From the NCBI GenBank assembly GCA_963714125.1, contig OY970234.1, positions 1,674,001-1,738,000 on the forward strand: a stretch of DNA of 64,000 nucleotides. Reading direction: 5' to 3'. Source of the DNA: CAWCAW01 sp963714125. GTDB lineage: Bacteria > Actinomycetota > Acidimicrobiia > Acidimicrobiales > UBA8190. The notes under the pieces were generated by a model that ran no database searches, was not told the origin of the DNA, and saw only the letters and a program-made list of their open reading frames with translations. Shown here piece by piece: positions 40,858 to 48,570 of this stretch. The translations under genes and the position numbers were made by a program. Each line of letters opens with the position of its first letter. Positions within the stretch are counted from its first letter, which is position 1.

Positions 40858-41651
40858 CAGTGACCCGACCCCGTCGATGCGCCATCCTCGACGGTGGTGC
40901 CCAGGTATGCGGTGGTGACCTCAGGATGGGCGCTCACCTCGTCGGGAAGCCCGGCCGCGATGACCTGTCCGAAGTTCAGCACCACGACGCGATCGGAGAT
41001 CGCCATCACGAATTCCATGTGGTGCTCGACGAGCAGGATCCCCATCTCGGCGCGCAGCCCTCGCAGAAGATCAGCCAGTTCGTCCATCTCGGTGGCCGAT
41101 AGCCCGCTGGCGGGCTCGTCGAGGAGGAGCAGTACCGGGTCGAGCATGAGGGCCCGGGCGATGGCAACCCTCTTCTGGATCCCGTAGGGCAATGATCCCG
41201 GTAGCCGCGCCGCCAGTTCGGCCACGCCGAGGCGGGCCAACATGGCATGAGCCCGTTCCTCGAGGGCCGACTCTTCGCGCGCACTGCGCGGCAAACCCAA
41301 CACCGCTGAGGCAAAGCCGGCTCGAAGTGTCGACTGGGCGCCGGCCATCACGTTGTCGAGAACGCTGAGCCCGCTCCACAGCTTGACCCCTTGCAAGGTG
41401 CGGGCCACTCGCAGGCGCGACAGGTCGGTGGGGCGATGACGACGGAGGGGGGTTCCCCTGAACTCCACATGCCCGGAACTGGGGCGAACGAATCCGCACA
41501 CCACGTTGAACAACGTCGTCTTGCCGGCGCCGTTGGGCCCGATGAGGCTGACGACCTCGCGCTCGGCCACTTCCATCGACACATCGTCGAGTGCAGCCAC
41601 GCCGGCGAAGGACACCGTGACGTCTCTTACGGCGAGCAGAGGTGGCGCCAT
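40857..41651 (-). CDS. livG: Branched-chain amino acid ABC transporter ATPase LivG
   Basis: A 264-residue ATPase and first gene of livGFHMK. Walker A GPNGAGKTT, signature PYGIQKRVAIARAL (Tyr-Gly in place of Ser-Gly, as in other LivG proteins), Walker B LLLLDEPASGLS and switch VEHHMEF. It has GGGGAG 5 nt before ATG 41651. A TAACGT hexamer at 41706-41711 on the minus strand could be the operon -10, with a leader of about 50 nt. The operon carries the ATPases first and the binding protein last. Confidence 0.94.
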   Translation of the reverse strand: MAPPLLAVRDVTVSFAGVAALDDVSMEVAEREVVSLIGPNGAGKTTLFNVVCGFVRPSSGHVEFRGTPLRRHRPTDLSRLRVARTLQGVKLWSGLSVLDNVMAGAQSTLRAGFASAVLGLPRSAREESALEERAHAMLARLGVAELAARLPGSLPYGIQKRVAIARALMLDPVLLLLDEPASGLSATEMDELADLLRGLRAEMGILLVEHHMEFVMAISDRVVVLNFGQVIAAGLPDEVSAHPEVTTAYLGTTVEDGASTGSGH

Positions 41652-41780
41652 CTTGCTCCCCTTTCGATGGCCACCGTTCGTCTCATTGACAAGGTGCGCA
41701 AACCCACGTTATCCACGCGCCCGCGGCTAACCACGGCATTTGGCCCGCTGGTTGCGGCTTTCATGCTCAGATCACCCGGG

Positions 41781-41819
41781 CCGATGACCCACGCCGATGA
41801 CCCACGCCGATGACCCACG
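41781..41819. repeat. Three tandem copies of a 13-nt repeat upstream of livG
   Basis: CCGATGACCCACG occurs three times head to tail, identical, between the livG start and the cofE stop. The 13-nt period would put successive sites on rotating faces of the helix. It could be a regulator-binding array for the liv operon or a simple slippage product. Confidence 0.6.
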
Positions 41820-41843
41820 CCCTGAAGGCAGGGGAGGACCGAT

Positions 41844-42557
41844 TCAGCGAAAGAGGTCTTCGGCCGGGGGTCGGATGATCTCCTTGGCCACCGAACCCGT
41901 CCGCAGCCACGTCTGATCGAGGCCCCGCACGATGGCGACGGGGACGGCGGCGGCCTTGCCCATGACCAGCTCGGCGGCCGAGGCGATCTCGTCAGCGATG
42001 CACACCTCGGTGGCGACCAGTTCACGGCCGAGCGCATCGGCTGTGCCTCGCAGATCCACGACGCCGGCCACCCCGGCGCAGCCGATGGCGACATCGGTGA
42101 CGCCCTTGCGCCACGCCCGGCCGAAGGTGTCCGAGACGATCACCCCCACCGTCGATCCGGTCTGGCGCCGCAGCCCGTCGCGAATGCGGCGCGCCGAGCG
42201 GTCCGGGTCGACCGGGAGCAAGGCGGCCACCCCGCGCTCCACGTTGGACAGATCCACGCCGGAGTTGGCGCACACGAACCCGTGCTTGGTCTCGGTCACG
42301 ATGAGGTCACCGCGCCGGCGCAACACGCGCACGGCTTCGCCTTCGATGATGCGCCGGCGATCTTCGGGGTCATCGGGATCGATGGGGACGAGGCGACCCT
42401 CGGCCTTGGAAACAACCTTCTGGGTGACGACGACGACATCGCCGTCTTCGATCGCGCTGTGGGCGGCGATGATGGCAGCCAGGTCATCGCCCGGATGGAT
42501 CTCAGGTATGCCGGCGACGGGGATGACCGTCAGTGTGGCGAGGTCAGCCACAAGCAC
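41844..42557 (-). CDS. cofE: Coenzyme F420-0:L-glutamate ligase, single-domain
   Basis: A 237-residue protein. VTQKVVSKAEGRLVP, TKHGFVCANSGVDLSN and VIVSDTFGRAWRKGVTDVAI are the CofE hallmarks, including metal- and GTP-binding acids. It adds glutamates to F420-0. It ends without the nitroreductase-like domain that mycobacterial FbiB carries at its C-terminus, so dehydro-F420 reduction must be done elsewhere. Start GTG 42557 overlaps the cofD end by 14 nt. Confidence 0.93.
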   Translation of the reverse strand: MLVADLATLTVIPVAGIPEIHPGDDLAAIIAAHSAIEDGDVVVVTQKVVSKAEGRLVPIDPDDPEDRRRIIEGEAVRVLRRRGDLIVTETKHGFVCANSGVDLSNVERGVAALLPVDPDRSARRIRDGLRRQTGSTVGVIVSDTFGRAWRKGVTDVAIGCAGVAGVVDLRGTADALGRELVATEVCIADEIASAAELVMGKAAAVPVAIVRGLDQTWLRTGSVAKEIIRPPAEDLFR

Positions 42558-43470
42558 CCAGGACGATCTTGGCCAAGGCGGCGGCGTGCTCGGGGGTGTG
42601 CATCACGGTGGGGGCCACGACACAGGCGACGCCGGTGGCACGGACTTCGTCGGCCAGCGCGGCGTCGGCGTCATCGATGACGAGCGTGCCGACGTACGGC
42701 GCGTAGTGCCGGGCCACACCTACGACGGTGGACTCATGTCCCAACTCGGTCATCAAGCGGTCGGCCGGTCCCTTCAAGGCGGCCCCGGCAATGATGGGGG
42801 AGACGGCCACGACGCGCTGGCGTCGCGCCCGCAGTGTGGTCTCGATCCCCGGCACAGCCAGGATGGGGCCGATGGACACAATCGGGTTGGACGGACACAC
42901 CACCACGACATCGGCCTCGTTGATGGCGTCGAGGACTCCCGGTGCCGGAGATGAGCGATCGGCTCCGTCGAAACGAATGGACTCCACCGCCACGGCGTGA
43001 TGGCGGGCCACGAAGTACTCCTGAAAGGCCACCTCCGGTCCCTCGGCCAAGGTGAGGCGGGTGCGCACCGGGTCGTCGGACATAGGCATCAGGCGCGCCA
43101 TGACCCCCAACGCCGAACACAGCTCGGCGGTGACCTCCGACAGCGTGGCGCCTTGGCTCAGGCGCTGGGTGCGACACAGATGGGTGGCCAGGTCCTGGTC
43201 ACCCAGACGGAACCACGTCTCACCGCCCAGCCGCTCCAAGGCATCCATCACCGTCCACGTCTCGCCAGCCAAGCCCCAGCCCCGCTCGTCGTCGTTGACG
43301 CCGGCGAGGGTGTACATGACCGAGTCCAGGTCCGGGCACACGCTTAGGCCGTGCATGACGGTGTCGTCGCCGGTGTTGACCACGGCGGTGACCTCTCGGG
43401 GATCGACGACCTGCACGACGCCGCGCAACATGCGGGCCGCACCGACTCCACCGGCCAGGGCTGTGATCAC
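42544..43470 (-). CDS. cofD: 2-phospho-L-lactate (or PEP) transferase for F420
   Basis: A 308-residue protein. ALAGGVGAARMLRGV is the N-terminal nucleotide loop, VNTGDDTVMHGLSVCPDLD, then DERGWGL and LGDQDLATHLCRT are CofD/FbiA signatures. It transfers the guanylylated phospho-carboxylate to the deazaflavin Fo, making F420-0 or dehydro-F420-0. Overlap with cofE confirms the operon. The start GTG 43470 has TAGCCT ending 6 nt upstream and no ribosome site. No Fo synthase or cofC is visible in the window. Confidence 0.94.
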   Translation of the reverse strand: MITALAGGVGAARMLRGVVQVVDPREVTAVVNTGDDTVMHGLSVCPDLDSVMYTLAGVNDDERGWGLAGETWTVMDALERLGGETWFRLGDQDLATHLCRTQRLSQGATLSEVTAELCSALGVMARLMPMSDDPVRTRLTLAEGPEVAFQEYFVARHHAVAVESIRFDGADRSSPAPGVLDAINEADVVVVCPSNPIVSIGPILAVPGIETTLRARRQRVVAVSPIIAGAALKGPADRLMTELGHESTVVGVARHYAPYVGTLVIDDADAALADEVRATGVACVVAPTVMHTPEHAAALAKIVLGACG

Positions 43471-43476
43471 GGCATC

Positions 43477-43482
43477 AGGCTA
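43477..43482 (-). promoter_or_regulatory. -10 hexamer TAGCCT, leaderless start of cofD
   Basis: TAGCCT on the minus strand ends 6 nt before GTG 43470 (gap GATGCC). Confidence 0.5.
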
Positions 43483-43542
43483 ACGGTGTGCAAGGCTCAC
43501 CACGTGCGGCCCGGCGATGCCACAGCGCACGAGGGCCTCACC

Positions 43543-44649
43543 GTGTCGGTGGATGCCACGCCCTTGTTGGGTGTGCGAACCGGGGTGGGTGAATTCTGCC
43601 TCGGCGCGCTGCAAGGTCTGGGTGTCGACCCCGACGTCGACGTCAGCGCGTTTGCCGTGTCGTGGCGCCGCCGTGAGATGTTGACCCCACTGGTGCCCCC
43701 GGGGGTGCACGTCCACCAACGCGCCATGCCGGCGCGGCCCTTGCACATGGCGTGGCGCCATCTTCGGGTGCCGCCCCTGGAATGGTTTGTGGGCCCCACC
43801 GACGTCGTCCACGGAACCAACTTCGTGGTGCCCCCGACGCGTCACGCCGGGCGGGTGGTCACGGTGCACGACCTCACGCCGCTGCGCTTTCCGGAAATGT
43901 GCGACGGGCCCAGCCTCGGCTATCCGCGTCTGGTGCGGCGCGCTATCGAGGCGGGCGCGTGGGTCCACACACCTTCTCGGTTCGTGGCCGACGAAGTGGT
44001 GGCCGAATTCGGCGCTGATCCGGGCCGGGTGCGCGTCGTCTATCACGGCATCCCGGTGCGCCCCGGTGCCGGTTCCGACGCTCCTGGCGTGACGCTTCCG
44101 TCCGGCACGAGCCGTTACATCTTGGCCATCGGCACCGTCGAACCACGCAAGGATCTTCCCGGGTTGGTCGAAGCGTTCGACCGGCTGGCCGGTGACCGGC
44201 ACGACCTGGCGCTGGTGCTGGCCGGTCCGCCCGGGTGGGGGAGTGACGCCCTTAGCTCGGCGCTCGGCGCCGCTCGCTTCGCAGGTCGCGTGGTGCGTAC
44301 CGGATACCTGTCCGACGACACATTGGCTCAGGTGCTGGCTCAAGCCACCGTGCTGGCCTATCCGTCGCGTTATGAGGGCTTCGGATTCCCGCCCCTCGAA
44401 GCGATGGCCGCCGGTGTACCGGTGGTGGCCACCGCCGTCGGGGCGGTACCGGAGGTGGTGGGCGACGCCGCTGTGCTGGTGGCCCCGGGCGACCCCGACA
44501 CCCTGGCGGCAGCTATAGCGAGAGTCATCGACGACGAGGACATGCGGCGAGCCCTCATCGATGCCGGCCACGTGCAGGCGGGCCGATTTACCTGGGCGGC
44601 GTGTGCGGCCGGCCTCGTCGAGCTGTACCGGGACGTGGCTCGGCGCTGA
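43543..44649 (+). CDS. GT4 glycosyltransferase (1)
   Basis: A GT-B enzyme of about 368 residues. SVDATPLLGVRTGVGEFCLG is the usual N-terminus of this actinobacterial group, TVHDLTPLRFPE and HTPSRFVADEV follow, and the donor half has AIGTVEPRKDLPGLVEAF, then YEGFGFPPLEAMAAGVPVVAT with the ExxxxxE motif. Donor and acceptor are unknown, but mannosyl or GlcNAc transfer is common in the group. GTG 43543 is preceded by GAGGG; GTG 43504 would add 13 residues. The 3' end overlaps the convergent glycosyltransferase gene by 62 nt. Confidence 0.85.
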   Translation: MSVDATPLLGVRTGVGEFCLGALQGLGVDPDVDVSAFAVSWRRREMLTPLVPPGVHVHQRAMPARPLHMAWRHLRVPPLEWFVGPTDVVHGTNFVVPPTRHAGRVVTVHDLTPLRFPEMCDGPSLGYPRLVRRAIEAGAWVHTPSRFVADEVVAEFGADPGRVRVVYHGIPVRPGAGSDAPGVTLPSGTSRYILAIGTVEPRKDLPGLVEAFDRLAGDRHDLALVLAGPPGWGSDALSSALGAARFAGRVVRTGYLSDDTLAQVLAQATVLAYPSRYEGFGFPPLEAMAAGVPVVATAVGAVPEVVGDAAVLVAPGDPDTLAAAIARVIDDEDMRRALIDAGHVQAGRFTWAACAAGLVELYRDVARR

Positions 44650-45775
44650 CCTCCTCGAACAGCGACGCCCACGAGGGCTGGTCGGCGAGGGGGAGACTCG
44701 AGGGCAGGGCTCGACGACCTCGGCGGGACTGAGTCGACGACTGCGGCGGGAGCAACGCCAAGATGGCTTCGGCCAAGGCGGCGGCGTCCCGGGTGGGGAC
44801 CAAGCGGCCCACCGTGGGGGGCGACGTGGCCAGGATCTCCTGGGGACCGCCGGCATCGGTCGAGACCACGGGCACGCCAGACGCCAAGGCCTCGAGGATC
44901 ACCATGCCGAAGGGCTCGGGGAGCGTCGACGGGGCCACGAAGACGTCGAGATCGGCCAGCAGATCGGCGACATCGGCGCGCGGCCCCAGCCAGTGCATCC
45001 CCGCCATGGCTGCGGCTCGGCGCGCCAACGAGCGCTCGTAATCCTCCTTGCCGGCTACGGCCGGACCGGCCACGACGACTTCGGTCCCAGGCCGAAGCTC
45101 GGTCAACGAGGCGGCGGCATCGATAAGGACGTCCACCCCCTTCCACGTGTCGATCCGGCTCACCGACCCCACCACCACGACGTCATCAGCTATGCCCACG
45201 GACTTTCTGAACGAGCCCGCCCGGGAGGGGCTGAACTCGTCGTCATCGGGTTGGTCGTAGATGACGAGGACATTGGCGGGATCAAGCTGGGCGGCGATGG
45301 CCTTCGACATGGCCACCACCACCGTGGCGTAACGCTTGGCCAGCACGCGCTCGACGCGCAACGCCGCCGATGACTGGAAGACGAGCTCCCGGGCGTGCCA
45401 CACGTGAGGGCGGCGCACCCACAAAGCGACGGCCCAGCCGTACCAGGAGTGCAAAGAGTTGCTGTGCACGATGTCCGCCTGGGTGCGCCGTGCCAGCGCA
45501 ATGAGGCGAAATACCGACACGGGCCAGGCCAGGGCGTAGAGCAGCCAGCGCCACTGGCTCCCGCTGGTGGTGAGCCTGCGCATCTTCACGACGTGCAAGG
45601 TGGCCCCGGCGCGGGCAAACTCGGCGGCCAACGGGGACGGCCCCGGCAGCGCCACATGGCATTCCCATCCGTCTTGGGTAAGCCGGCGGACCATGCGCAG
45701 GAGCAGTTGGTCCGAGCCGCCCCGCTCGGCGACCGGTTGGATCGAGAGGACCCTCCTGATGCGAGTGGCAGTCAA
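44588..45775 (-). CDS. GT4 glycosyltransferase (2)
   Basis: A GT-B protein of about 395 residues. VLSIQPVAERGGSDQLLLRM carries the GGSxxLL acceptor loop, and IVHSNSLHSWYG and HARELVFQS follow. The donor half reads VGSVSRIDTWKGVDVLIDAA and PEPFGMVILEALASGVPVVST. The last about 45 residues are a disordered Pro/Arg-rich tail and cover the convergent overlap. The only start that keeps the N-terminal fold is TTG 45775, which overlaps the divergent gene start at 45759 by 17 nt, so the start is uncertain. Confidence 0.84.
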   Translation of the reverse strand: MTATRIRRVLSIQPVAERGGSDQLLLRMVRRLTQDGWECHVALPGPSPLAAEFARAGATLHVVKMRRLTTSGSQWRWLLYALAWPVSVFRLIALARRTQADIVHSNSLHSWYGWAVALWVRRPHVWHARELVFQSSAALRVERVLAKRYATVVVAMSKAIAAQLDPANVLVIYDQPDDDEFSPSRAGSFRKSVGIADDVVVVGSVSRIDTWKGVDVLIDAAASLTELRPGTEVVVAGPAVAGKEDYERSLARRAAAMAGMHWLGPRADVADLLADLDVFVAPSTLPEPFGMVILEALASGVPVVSTDAGGPQEILATSPPTVGRLVPTRDAAALAEAILALLPPQSSTQSRRGRRALPSSLPLADQPSWASLFEEVSAEPRPGTARRGRPHTPPR

Positions 45776-46932
45776 CGCCGAGCAGCTTCTGCAGCCGTCG
45801 CCCGGCGGGATCGGCCGCTACACAGCACGATTGGTCACGCTACTTGGCACCGAGGATCCTCACGACGAGGTGCTCACCTTCGTTGCTCGCCACGGCGCCG
45901 GTGACATCGCTCGGGCTTGGGCGCAGTCGGGCCTGGCCGATCCCCCGGGCGTGGCCCTGCCGGCCGTGCTGCGCTTGCCGCGTCCGGTGCTTTACGACCT
46001 CTGGCACGTGCTCGGCTATCCGCCTCTGGCGCGCCAGCACCATGGTCTGGCCGACGCCCAGCTCATCCATGCTCCGTCGCTGGCCGTTCCTCCGCCGGGA
46101 CGACTCCCGCTGGTGGTGAGCGTCCATGACGCTGCGCCGGTGCTGTTTCCCGAGGCGTTCTCGGCGCGCGGCCGCTGGTTTCATCAACAAGGTCTGCCGC
46201 GCCGCGGCCCGGCGAGCCGATCTCGTCATCACCGGCACCCAGGCCGCCGCCGATGAGATCACCGGGCTGACCGCCATCGATGCCGAGCGCATCCGGGTGG
46301 TGCCCTACGGGGTCGACTCCCTCGTCGTGGCCCCGGAGTCCATCGCCGCCGTTCGGGCCCGACTCGGGCTGGGGCAGCGGCGCTTCGTGTTGTGGGTGGG
46401 GAGCCTCGAGCCCCGCAAGGCGGTGGGCACGCTGGTGGCGGCCATGGCCCAGGTGCTGAGGGAGGGAGCCGCTCCCGACGTCGATCTGGTGCTGGCCGGT
46501 TTCGAAGGCTGGAGGAACCAGGGCCTCATTGGCCCCGCCCTGGTGGCGGAGCTCGGTACCCGTCTCACCCATGTGGGACGGCTCCCCGACGCCGAGCTGG
46601 CTGCCCTTTATGCAGCCGCCGACGTCTTTGCCTTGCCGAGCCGCCACGAGGGCTTCGGGCTTCCGGCGCTCGAAGCCATGGCCCAAGGCACGGCCGTGGT
46701 GTGCTCCGACATCCCCGCCCTGCGGGAGGTCGCCGGCGACGCCGCTGTCTTCGCCCCCGTGGGCGACGTGGACGCCTGGGCGCAGGCGCTTGCCGCGTTA
46801 CTGGTGGACGAAGCGCGCCGTGGCCTTCTCGGTGATGCCGGCCGGCGCCGAGCCGAAGGGTTCAGCTGGCCGAAGATGATCCAAAGAACGCGGACCGTCT
46901 ATAACGAGGCGGCGGGAGGCGGCGCCGGGTAA
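45759..46932 (+). pseudogene. GT4 glycosyltransferase (3), frameshifted
   Basis: The gene begins at ATG 45759 (RVAVNAEQLLQPSPGGIGRY) behind GAGAGGA. It reads in one frame to RGRWFHQQGL and then loses homology. The rest of the enzyme, RAAARRADLVITGTQAAADE through VGSLEPRKAVGTLV and HEGFGLPALEAMAQGTAVVC, lies in the next frame to 46932. Removing one C at 46197-46198 joins them seamlessly as FHQQGL-RAAARRADLV. It is therefore a one-base insertion in a GC-rich run, either a real inactivating mutation, a sequencing error or, less likely, programmed. All core GT4 motifs are otherwise intact, about 390 residues when joined. Confidence 0.85.
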
Positions 46933-46989
46933 CGGGCTCCGGGTTGCCGGCGGGGTGGCGAGCCGGGCGGCCGTCGGGGTGGCGACCTG

Positions 46990-46995
46990 TAACCT
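46990..46995 (+). promoter_or_regulatory. -10 hexamer TAACCT, leaderless start of GDP-sugar reductase gene
   Basis: TAACCT ends 8 nt before ATG 47004; no Shine-Dalgarno sequence is present, and it excludes the upstream in-frame ATG at 46944. Confidence 0.5.
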
Positions 46996-47003
46996 TCGGC
47001 CGC

Positions 47004-47900
47004 ATGCGTGCCCTCGTCACCGGTGCCCGAGGGTTTGTGGGCATTTGGCTCAGCGCCCATCTGCGTGAACAGGGTGACGAGGTGATCGCGGTTGATCACG
47101 AAGTCGACGTCACCGACGGTGGCGCCATCGGAAGTGCCGTGCAAGACGCCGCGCCCGACGCCATCTATCACCTGGCTGCGCTGACGAGCGTCGGCAAGTC
47201 GTGGAACGAGCCGGCCGAGGTGTTCCGGGTTAACGCACTGGGCACCTTGCAGGTGCTCGAGGCGGCTCGGTCGTGTCCGACGATTCCCACCGTCCTGCTC
47301 ACGAGTTCCGCTGAGGTTTACGGAGCCGTGGCCGAGGCCGACCTTCCCATCTCGGAGTCCGCGGCGTTGGCGCCAGTCACGCCGTATGCGTCGAGCAAGG
47401 TGGCCGCCGAGTACATCGGGGTTCAGGCCCATCTGGCCTATGGCACCCCCGTGATCCGGGTCCGCCCCTTCAACCACATCGGCCCCGGTCAGTCGTCGGC
47501 CTTCGTGGTTTCTGCTTTGGCGCAGCGCATCACCGAGGCGCGCCAATCAGGCGCGCCGAGCATCTCGGTGGGGAATCTGTCGGCTCGACGTGACCTCAGC
47601 GATGTGCGCGATGTGGTGCGTGCCTATCGATTGCTGGTGGAGGGCGGTGTCCCCGGCGAGGTCTACAACGTCTGCTCAGGCCGAGACGTTTCGATCGACG
47701 ACATTGCCAACCGGCTACTGCGTTTGGCTGATGCCCATCTCGATATCGTGACCGACCCCGACCTGGTGCGACCGGTCGACGTCCCAGTGGTGCGAGGAGA
47801 CTCGTCGCGTTTGCGCGCCGCGACCGGGTGGGTACCCCAGATCGACCTCGACCGGACACTGGCCGATGTGCTCGCGTCCTGGAGTGAGCCGACCTCCTGA
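47004..47900 (+). CDS. NAD-dependent reductase/epimerase of the GDP-4-keto-6-deoxymannose reductase (RMD) type
   Basis: A 298-residue SDR: VTGARGFVGIWLSAHL for the cofactor, HLAALTSVGKSW, TSSAEVYG (catalytic Ser/Thr-Glu) and YASSKVAAEY (YxxxK). The segment RVRPFNHIGPGQSSAFVVSA is typical of RMD, which makes GDP-rhamnose from the product of GDP-mannose dehydratase. No gmd gene is present in the window, so the sugar is uncertain. It lies 71 nt after the frameshifted glycosyltransferase gene with its own promoter and is followed by a strong hairpin. Confidence 0.83.
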   Translation: MRALVTGARGFVGIWLSAHLREQGDEVIAVDHEVDVTDGGAIGSAVQDAAPDAIYHLAALTSVGKSWNEPAEVFRVNALGTLQVLEAARSCPTIPTVLLTSSAEVYGAVAEADLPISESAALAPVTPYASSKVAAEYIGVQAHLAYGTPVIRVRPFNHIGPGQSSAFVVSALAQRITEARQSGAPSISVGNLSARRDLSDVRDVVRAYRLLVEGGVPGEVYNVCSGRDVSIDDIANRLLRLADAHLDIVTDPDLVRPVDVPVVRGDSSRLRAATGWVPQIDLDRTLADVLASWSEPTS

Positions 47901-47905
47901 ACGAG

Positions 47906-47940
47906 CGAACGGCCTGCCCGAAGGCAGGCCGTTCGTCTTG
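47906..47940 (+). terminator. 13-bp perfect hairpin with CGAA loop after the RMD-type gene
   Basis: CGAACGGCCTGCC (47906-47918) pairs with GGCAGGCCGTTCG (47923-47935) around the tetraloop CGAA, followed by TCTTG. The stem starts 5 nt after the stop codon. A very stable hairpin with a weak T-stretch suits an actinobacterial intrinsic terminator. Confidence 0.75.
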
Positions 47941-48041
47941 GAACCGGTCGATTAGGGGGGTGACCGATCCGCATGGGCGGCCCCGGGGGAGGGGGCCCAG
48001 CTCTTGGCGCCGGGCGCCTTAGGGCGCCAGGCGAAAGGGAA

Positions 48042-48407
48042 TCAGGCGGCGTTGCTGATCAGGTTGCGCAGCTGCTGGCGAGCGTCGCGGGCCTGAATGT
48101 GGGCGTTTTTCACCAGGTCCTTGGCCTGCGCCGGCAAGCGCTCCTCGATGGGCTCGAGAGAGGCCTCGATGCGGTCGATGACCTGCTCGACCACGGCGTC
48201 GACGGTTTGGACCTGCTTGGTGATCTGGCCACGTACGTCACCGATACGGTCCTCTACCAGGCTCTTCGGCTCGGCCAGCTTCTTGGCCAGCTCCTGACGA
48301 CGGACCTGGGCCCGCTGAAAGGCCAGAACTCCGAGGCCGACGACGACATAGGCGGCGTCGCGGGTGGACTTGGTGACGGGTTCGAGGATGTCCTTGATCT
48401 CAGGCAC
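48042..48407 (-). CDS. Small coiled-coil/amphipathic-helix protein, actinobacterial
   Basis: A 121-residue protein. After MPEIKDILEPVTKSTRDAAY there is one hydrophobic stretch (AYVVVGLGVLAFQRAQVRRQ), then continuous amphipathic helix to the end (VDAVVEQVIDRIEASLEPIE). It resembles the helical, membrane-associated proteins with heparin-binding-hemagglutinin-like composition found in actinobacteria, but no function is established. Start GTG 48407 has GGAAGGAAA upstream. It has a long leader and a distinct promoter/operator (see 48469-48508), so it is probably regulated. Confidence 0.78.
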   Translation of the reverse strand: MPEIKDILEPVTKSTRDAAYVVVGLGVLAFQRAQVRRQELAKKLAEPKSLVEDRIGDVRGQITKQVQTVDAVVEQVIDRIEASLEPIEERLPAQAKDLVKNAHIQARDARQQLRNLISNAA

Positions 48408-48468
48408 TGCTGTTTCCTTCCATGTGAGGGTCCTACGTCTTCGAGTTGCCGATACGCAGCGCGTTCGG

Positions 48469-48508
48469 TAGTGCTAACTACTGTACGGGATAGTGCTAAC
48501 AGTTGCAA
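48469..48508 (-). promoter_or_regulatory. Promoter with two direct TAGTGCTAAC operator-like repeats
   Basis: On the minus strand TTGCAA (48508-48503), a 17-nt spacer and TACAGT (48485-48480) form a sigma-70-type promoter for the gene at 48042-48407, with a leader of about 65 nt. TAGTGCTAAC (plus-strand sense) occurs at 48491-48500, inside the spacer, and at 48469-48478, just past the -10. The copies are exactly 22 bp apart, two helical turns, which is the layout expected for a cooperative repressor. The half-site resembles a CIRCE half, but the repeats are direct, not inverted. Confidence 0.55.
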
Positions 48509-48554
48509 GCACTTGTTCCCGAATTCCCTTCTGAGGTGGGTTTCGGCGGCCGGG

Positions 48555-48560
48555 TAGCCT
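48555..48560 (+). promoter_or_regulatory. -10-like TAGCCT before the membrane GT2 gene
   Basis: TAGCCT ends 10 nt before ATG 48571. ATG 48562 is so close that it would not be transcribed from this promoter, which favours 48571 or a later ATG. Confidence 0.35.
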
Positions 48561-48570
48561 CATGCCCCTG

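Noticed and set aside
48469..48500. CIRCE (HrcA) heat-shock operator
   Set aside because: CIRCE is an inverted repeat TTAGCACTC-N9-GAGTGCTAA; here the two similar half-sites are direct repeats 22 bp apart.
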